A DNA stretch of 44,919 bases from Actinomycetes bacterium (lineage in GTDB: Bacteria > Actinomycetota > Acidimicrobiia > Acidimicrobiales > SZUA-35): NCBI GenBank assembly GCA_024280015.1, contig JAJRQY010000036.1:1-44919 (forward strand), read 5' to 3'. The position numbers were made by a program, and so were the translations under genes. Position 1 is the stretch's first letter. Each line of letters opens with the position of its first letter. The notes under the pieces were generated by a model that was not told where the DNA came from, did not search any database, and saw only the letters and a list, made by a program, of their open reading frames with translations. Shown here in pieces: positions 40,834 through 44,919 of the stretch.

Positions 40834-41769
40834 CTACTGTGTTGCTTCTTCTGTACTGATGTCCTCTGTGCTTGCATTCTCTGAGCCAGCCGCAACTCGG
40901 TCAGTAAGCAGTCGGTAGACACGGTTTTTCCCAACACCAGTATTGGCAACGACTGTTACTACCGCGTCCCGGCGAGATGACCCGGAATCAAGCTCGACTC
41001 GCAAGAGCGCGACCAGCTCATCATCAGTCGCTTCGGCGGCGGGCTCTCGCCCAGCAACAACAATGACGAACTCGCCCCTGGGCTCAGTTTCGGAGAAATG
41101 TTGGATGAGTTCAGCCACAGAGCCTCGAACCACCTGCTCATGCAGCTTCGTGAGTTCCCGAGCCAGGGCAACCTGATGCTCAGCCCCACAGTGCCGCTCA
41201 AGGTCCCTGAGTGTCGCCTTGATTCTCTTTGGCGACTCATAGAACACAACAGTTCGCTGCGACTGGACGATCTCATCCAGCTGGGTGGCCCGTTCCTTTC
41301 CCTTCCGAGCAAGGAACCCCTCGAAGCTAAACCGCGAAGAACTCAGACCACTCAGGACCAGGGCGGAAATGACCGCGGTCGGGCCTGGTACTACTTCGAC
41401 TCGACATCCATTGGCGATCGCCTGCTGGATGAGCCGCTGCCCAGGATCGGACACCCCGGGCATCCCGGCGTCGGTGATCAAGGCGAATTGTTGACCGGAC
41501 TGGATCCGCTGTATGACCTCGGCCGCTACTCGGGCTTCGGTGTGCTCATTGGCCACCAAGAACGGCCGCTTGGGGAGACCCAACTGCTGGAGCAACCGAC
41601 CTGAACGCCTGGTGTCTTCACAAATGATTGCATCGGCCCCTACCAAAGCAGCCTTTCCGCGTTCGGAGAAGTCAGCAAGATTCCCGATTGGGGTTCCGAC
41701 CACCAGCAACACCCCGGGCGCCGACAAGGCTGCAGCATGCTCAGCCTCCGTCACGGATCTCCAACTCAT
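40834..41769 (-). CDS. rsmI: 16S rRNA (cytidine1402-2'-O)-methyltransferase
   Basis: About 311 residues. LLVVGTPIGNLADFSERG, IICEDTRRSGRLL, ALITDAGMPGVSDPG, VEVVPGPTAVISALVLSG and FEGFLARKGKER are the conserved RsmI motifs of the tetrapyrrole-methylase fold. With RsmH it modifies C1402 in the P site of the 30S subunit. The ATG at 41769 is preferred; GTG and TTG codons just upstream would add two residues. Its start lies inside the 3' end of the DUF192 gene (29-base overlap, different frame), which suggests translational coupling. rsmI next to metG is a common actinobacterial neighbourhood. Confidence 0.95.
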   Translation of the reverse strand: MSWRSVTEAEHAAALSAPGVLLVVGTPIGNLADFSERGKAALVGADAIICEDTRRSGRLLQQLGLPKRPFLVANEHTEARVAAEVIQRIQSGQQFALITDAGMPGVSDPGQRLIQQAIANGCRVEVVPGPTAVISALVLSGLSSSRFSFEGFLARKGKERATQLDEIVQSQRTVVFYESPKRIKATLRDLERHCGAEHQVALARELTKLHEQVVRGSVAELIQHFSETEPRGEFVIVVAGREPAAEATDDELVALLRVELDSGSSRRDAVVTVVANTGVGKNRVYRLLTDRVAAGSENASTEDISTEEATQ

Positions 41770-42115
41770 CACCAATCTTGAGTTCCCACTGGTTGAATGC
41801 GCCCGCTTCGGCTTCGAGCACGGAGCGAGCGCGCCACATTGGTGCAGTCACGCGATGGCGTCGAACCCGCAGGGTCTTGATCACCACAGAATCCTCATCC
41901 AGCAAGGCAACGTCAAGATCGAACTTCATGCCAACGGTGTGAACTGAGCAAGCAGGTCGGATGAGCATTGCCCCTTCCAGCCCCCGCCGACCGAGCAGGC
42001 CCTTGGCCTTGCCCTTGCGTCCAACAGGAACTTCGAGCGAAGCGAGCACACGACCGTCACGGACGAGCCAGCAGGACTCCGGCGTCTCACACGCAACCAC
42101 CTCTCTCAAACCCAT
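41741..42115 (-). CDS. DUF192-family protein
   Basis: 124 residues. The DUF192 core is clear: GRKGKAKGLLGRRGLEGAMLIRPACSVHTVGMKFDLDVALLDEDSVVIKTLRV, then RARSVLEAEAGAFNQWELKIGDEL. The family is small, beta-rich and of unknown function. Many relatives are secreted; this one has no signal peptide. AGGAG lies 6 bases before the ATG. It lies between ychF and rsmI on the same strand. Confidence 0.9.
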   Translation of the reverse strand: MGLREVVACETPESCWLVRDGRVLASLEVPVGRKGKAKGLLGRRGLEGAMLIRPACSVHTVGMKFDLDVALLDEDSVVIKTLRVRRHRVTAPMWRARSVLEAEAGAFNQWELKIGDELEIRDGG

Positions 42116-42148
42116 GTCGCTCTCCTGGACCCTGAATCCCTTTACCTA

Positions 42149-42168
42149 GGCCAGATCAAGTTCTGGCC
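42149..42168 (-). terminator. Hairpin after ychF
   Basis: A perfect 7-base stem GGCCAGA/TCTGGCC with a 6-base loop, 12 bases after the ychF stop and before DUF192. There is no T tract. Confidence 0.5.
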
Positions 42169-42180
42169 AAGCCTCGTCGG

Positions 42181-43257
42181 CTAGGTGCTGTGCCGGATGT
42201 CCAGCACATCACCATCTTGCACAATGTAGTCCTTACCTTCTTGACGAATCTTGCCAACCTCTTTGGCTTTTGCCCACGATCCGAATTCCAATAGCTCATC
42301 CCAACGGATGGTCTCGGCCTTGATAAATCCTCGCTCAAGATCCGAATGAATCTTGCCAGCACAGACCGGGGCTGTTGAGCCAACCCGAAAGGTCCACGCT
42401 CTGGTTTCTTGCTCACCAGTGGTGAGGAAGGTCCGCAATCCAAGCACGTGATACGCCTGCTGGATGAACTGCGGCAATGCACCTTCGCCTAGCCCCAAAG
42501 CTTCGAGCATCTCGGCACGATCTTCTTCATCCAACTGCGCGGCCTCGGCCTCAAGCTGGATACTGGCTCCAAAGACAGAAGCAATCTCGCCAAGCTCGGC
42601 CTTCACCGGGGCGATCACCGACTCGATCTCCTCCAACTGCTCTTCGCCGACATTGACAATAGCCAACACTGGCTTATTGGTGAGGCGGAACCAGGGCCGA
42701 AGTTCTTCACGGTGCTCGTCACTGAGATCACTGCGGTAGATGGGAACTCCTTCTTCAAGGACCGCCAACGCCGCCTCTGCAGCATCAACCTCAGGTTGCA
42801 GCGATGCATCCGCACGCGCTGCCTTGCGCTTCTTGTAGATCTGCTTCTCAACCACATCAAGGTCAGCCAGCGTCAACTCGATCTCGAGAATGCGCAGATG
42901 TTCCAGCGGGTCACTTGGCCCCGGAACGTCATCGTCCTCGAACGCCCGCAACACAAAAACAATGGCATCAACTTCGCGGATCCCGGCCAAGAACTTGTTG
43001 CCAAGCCCCTCACCCTTGCTCGCGCCTTCGACCAGGCCGCCAATATCGTTGAATTGAACCGACGCATGAACGATTTTCTTGGTATTGCTCATGATCGACA
43101 GCGCATCCAGTCGCTTGTCAAAGACCTTGGCTACCCCAACATTAGGATCGGTGGTAGCAAAGGCATAAGGGGCTGCAAGCGCGCTCCCCCCGGTCAGTGC
43201 GTTGTAGAGCGACGATTTTCCCGCGTTGGGCAAGCCAACAAATCCAAACTTTTCCAT
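42181..43257 (-). CDS. ychF: Redox-regulated ATPase/GTPase YchF (OLA1 family)
   Basis: 358 residues, full length. The P-loop is GLPNAGKSSLYNALTG at the N-terminus, G3 is DIGGLVEGASKGEGLGNKFL, and the G4 position reads NVGE instead of NKxD, the change that makes YchF prefer ATP. A helical hairpin (about 130-200) and a C-terminal TGS domain (ETRAWTFRVGSTAPVCAGKIHSDLERGFIKAE ... GKDYIVQDGDVLDI) follow. YchF binds ribosomes and takes part in stress and redox responses. TAGCCT upstream suggests a very short leader. Confidence 0.96.
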   Translation of the reverse strand: MEKFGFVGLPNAGKSSLYNALTGGSALAAPYAFATTDPNVGVAKVFDKRLDALSIMSNTKKIVHASVQFNDIGGLVEGASKGEGLGNKFLAGIREVDAIVFVLRAFEDDDVPGPSDPLEHLRILEIELTLADLDVVEKQIYKKRKAARADASLQPEVDAAEAALAVLEEGVPIYRSDLSDEHREELRPWFRLTNKPVLAIVNVGEEQLEEIESVIAPVKAELGEIASVFGASIQLEAEAAQLDEEDRAEMLEALGLGEGALPQFIQQAYHVLGLRTFLTTGEQETRAWTFRVGSTAPVCAGKIHSDLERGFIKAETIRWDELLEFGSWAKAKEVGKIRQEGKDYIVQDGDVLDIRHST

Positions 43258-43266
43258 ACGCCGTGC

Positions 43267-43272
43267 AGGCTA
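43267..43272 (-). promoter_or_regulatory. -10-like box of ychF
   Basis: TAGCCT ends 9 bases before the ATG at 43257, giving a leader of about three bases. Confidence 0.35.
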
Positions 43273-43372
43273 GGTCTGAACTGAGCCTCCACCTCCCCCG
43301 CGGGAGAAGTCCGACCGGATCAATCAGCTTCTAGCCAGCAAGTGGCCCAACTCCTCTCCTAACCTGGAGGAG

Positions 43373-44479
43373 GTGAACGCCGATCAAACCATGAAGGCCA
43401 CCTCTCCCCTGGATGCCATTGATCGGGTCATCTACTGTCTGGATCGCTCGTTGGCACCGGTCCAGAAGATACGGGCCTTCAGTAGGGGGCGGGCAATTCT
43501 GGCCGCCATCGAACCTGAGAGACTTCACCAATTGGCCGAGTCCAACTCACTCACCACGCTCGAAGGAATTGGCAAGTCCTTGGCCTCTGTCGCCTCCGCC
43601 GCCCTCCTCGGCCAACCAAACACCTACCTTGCCGAGCTGGAAGCGAAGACAACAATTGAACCCGAACAGGGACTCCAGTTACGACAGCAATACCGCGGCG
43701 ACTGCCACAGTCACTCAACCTGGTCCGATGGCGGTTCTTCAATCCTGACCATGGCACTGGCCGCACGAGAACTCGGACACTCCTACCTCGTCCTGACCGA
43801 CCACTCGGCTCGTCTTACCATCGCTCACGGACTTTCTGAGGACCGTCTGGAGGAACAGCTGACAGAAATCCAATCCATTAATGCTGGATTTGCAGCCCAA
43901 TCAACAGGCCAGGCAGCCGGTCAGAGGACCAAGTCATTTCGAGTGCTGAGTGGAATGGAGGTCGACATTTTGGAGGATGGCACGCTTGATCTGTCCGATG
44001 AGATGCTGGCCAAGCTCGACATCGTCGTGGCATCGGCTCACTCCAAGCTGGCACAACCCAGCGACATCATGACCAAGCGTCTCGTTCGGGCCGTTGCCAA
44101 TCCGCACGTTGACATCCTCGGGCATTGCACCAACCGTAAGGTCATCCCGGATCAGCGGGCTCGAGGCGGCAGCGGAATTCGCAAGCAGAGTACCTTTGAC
44201 CCCGACTATGTCTTTGCTGCTTGCGCCAAATACAACACTGCGGTTGAGATCAATTGCCGACCAGAACGGCAAGATCCGCCCGATGACCTCCTCGACCTCG
44301 CCCTGAACTGGAACTGTGAGATTGCCATCAACTCAGATGCCCACGCGCCGGGCCAGCTGGAATGGATCAACTATGGCTGCGAGAAGGCCGAGCAACACCA
44401 CATCGATCCAGACCGAATTCTGAATCTGTTGTCTCCGGAGGAACTGGTTGCCCGCGGGCGACAGGACTCATCACTCTGA
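43373..44479 (+). CDS. PHP-domain metal-dependent hydrolase with N-terminal PolX-like helical domain
   Basis: 368 residues. Residues 10-90 resemble the helix-hairpin-helix region before PHP domains of PolX DNA polymerases (AFSRGRAILAAI; TTLEGIGKSLASVASAAL). Residues 105-350 are a PHP domain with its metal ligands: GDCHSHSTWSDG (His112, His114), LTDHSAR, SGMEVDIL, ASAHSKL, ILGHCTNR and INSDAHAP. The polymerase beta core is absent, so this is a stand-alone nuclease or phosphoesterase; histidinol phosphatase is less likely because of the helical N-terminus. The GTG start follows GGAG closely, and the Shine-Dalgarno lies in a short hairpin (CTCCT/AGGAG) that might limit translation. It is convergent with the EAL gene, one base between the stops. 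Confidence 0.88.
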   Translation: MNADQTMKATSPLDAIDRVIYCLDRSLAPVQKIRAFSRGRAILAAIEPERLHQLAESNSLTTLEGIGKSLASVASAALLGQPNTYLAELEAKTTIEPEQGLQLRQQYRGDCHSHSTWSDGGSSILTMALAARELGHSYLVLTDHSARLTIAHGLSEDRLEEQLTEIQSINAGFAAQSTGQAAGQRTKSFRVLSGMEVDILEDGTLDLSDEMLAKLDIVVASAHSKLAQPSDIMTKRLVRAVANPHVDILGHCTNRKVIPDQRARGGSGIRKQSTFDPDYVFAACAKYNTAVEINCRPERQDPPDDLLDLALNWNCEIAINSDAHAPGQLEWINYGCEKAEQHHIDPDRILNLLSPEELVARGRQDSSL

Positions 44480-44480
44480 G

Positions 44481-44919
44481 TTATCGGACCTCGGCTACTT
44501 CGCCGAAGCCAACCGCAATCAGTTCCCGCAGGTCCTCAGCCGCGACGGCCCCGGCGTACAGGAATCCCTGCGCCAAACGGCAGCCAACCGCCTGAAGCAC
44601 ATTCACTTGCTCCAGGCTCTCGACACCAAGGGCAATCGTGGTGATCCCAACGGTGTTGGCCGCCGACACCAATTCAACAACACGATCACGTCCAGCCAAA
44701 CTTGCGGCTGTGGTAATGGAGCGATGCAGCTTCACATAGTCAATCGGCAAGGTCTCGAGCATCGAGGTTGACGACATCAAGATACCAAAACCATCGACGC
44801 CGAGGCTGAACTTGGGTCGCACCATTTCAGCCAGCCTCAAGAAAGCCCCACGGTTCTCCTCAACGACGGTCTCTGGAACCTCGACCGCGATTCGACCGGC
44901 CGGAATACCGGGATCCTCA
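44481..44919 (-). CDS. EAL-domain protein, degenerate (N-terminus beyond right edge)
   Basis: The frame is open to the edge (145 residues seen). It matches the C-terminal half of an EAL domain: IAVEVPETVVEENRGAFLRLAEM, then GVDGFGILMSSTSMLETLPIDYVKLHRSI, VELVSAANTVGITTIALGVESLEQVNVLQAVGCRLAQGFLY. Two catalytic motifs are altered: the metal-binding DDFGTG is DGFGIL, and AEGVE is ALGVE, losing an acidic ligand. The Lys of DYVKLH remains. It is therefore probably not an active c-di-GMP phosphodiesterase but may sense c-di-GMP or act by protein contact. Whether a GGDEF or sensor domain precedes it is outside the window. The stop is a normal TAA. Confidence 0.85.
   Translation of the reverse strand, partial: EDPGIPAGRIAVEVPETVVEENRGAFLRLAEMVRPKFSLGVDGFGILMSSTSMLETLPIDYVKLHRSITTAASLAGRDRVVELVSAANTVGITTIALGVESLEQVNVLQAVGCRLAQGFLYAGAVAAEDLRELIAVGFGEVAEVR

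Overview
The window looks like an ordinary chromosomal segment of a moderate- to high-GC actinobacterium, most likely an uncultivated or little-studied lineage such as Acidimicrobiia (inference from gene order and protein style; no 16S is present). The strongest pointers are the actinobacterial block metG-tatD-rpf-rsmA-ispE, the block prs-rplY-pth-mfd, a tRNA-Gln next to prs, a 32-residue bS22-type ribosomal protein like the mycobacterial one, a resuscitation-promoting-factor-like muralytic protein, and a gamma-alpha fused 2-oxoacid:ferredoxin oxidoreductase.

Layout. 1-2832: a secreted fibronectin-III repeat protein running off the left edge, divergent from a proline-rich protein. 2845-8059 (minus): korA-korB, a parvulin-type lipoprotein and MazG. 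8325-10342 (plus): an aminotransferase and a nitrilase-fold amidase with a 4-base overlap, a probable glutamine transaminase/omega-amidase pair. 10372-11033 (minus): a VapBC toxin-antitoxin pair with a visible operator. 11205-14961 (plus): molybdopterin oxidoreductase, HxlR regulator and EamA exporter. 14886-23360 (minus): a YqiJ-like membrane protein, a YqiK-type flotillin, a giant DUF3686/AAA+ ATPase and a HAD hydrolase, the most system-like accessory unit here. 23475-26929: aldehyde dehydrogenase, a 590-base gene-poor stretch with hairpins, a DUF169 protein and a small lipoprotein separated by unusual repeats. 26951-33656 (minus): mfd, a VanZ-like protein, a broken pth, rplY, prs and tRNA-Gln. 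33820-33918 (plus): bS22. 33971-43257 (minus): ispE, rsmA, rpf, a broken tatD, metG, rmuC, an S4 protein, rsmI, a DUF192 protein and ychF. 43373-44919: a PHP hydrolase converging on a degenerate EAL domain cut by the right edge.

Three observations stand out. (1) Two housekeeping genes, pth and tatD, each carry one in-frame TAA while the reading frame and family-like sequence continue on the far side; TAA is used as a normal stop by at least five other genes here. (2) Many transcription-unit heads have a TANNNT box ending 6-7 bases before the start codon, the signature of leaderless transcription; in vapBC this box is embedded in the operator. (3) The yqiJ-yqiK-DUF3686 ATPase unit is a membrane/flotillin/AAA+ module of unknown function. 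All functional statements come from reading motifs in the sequence; no database search was run.
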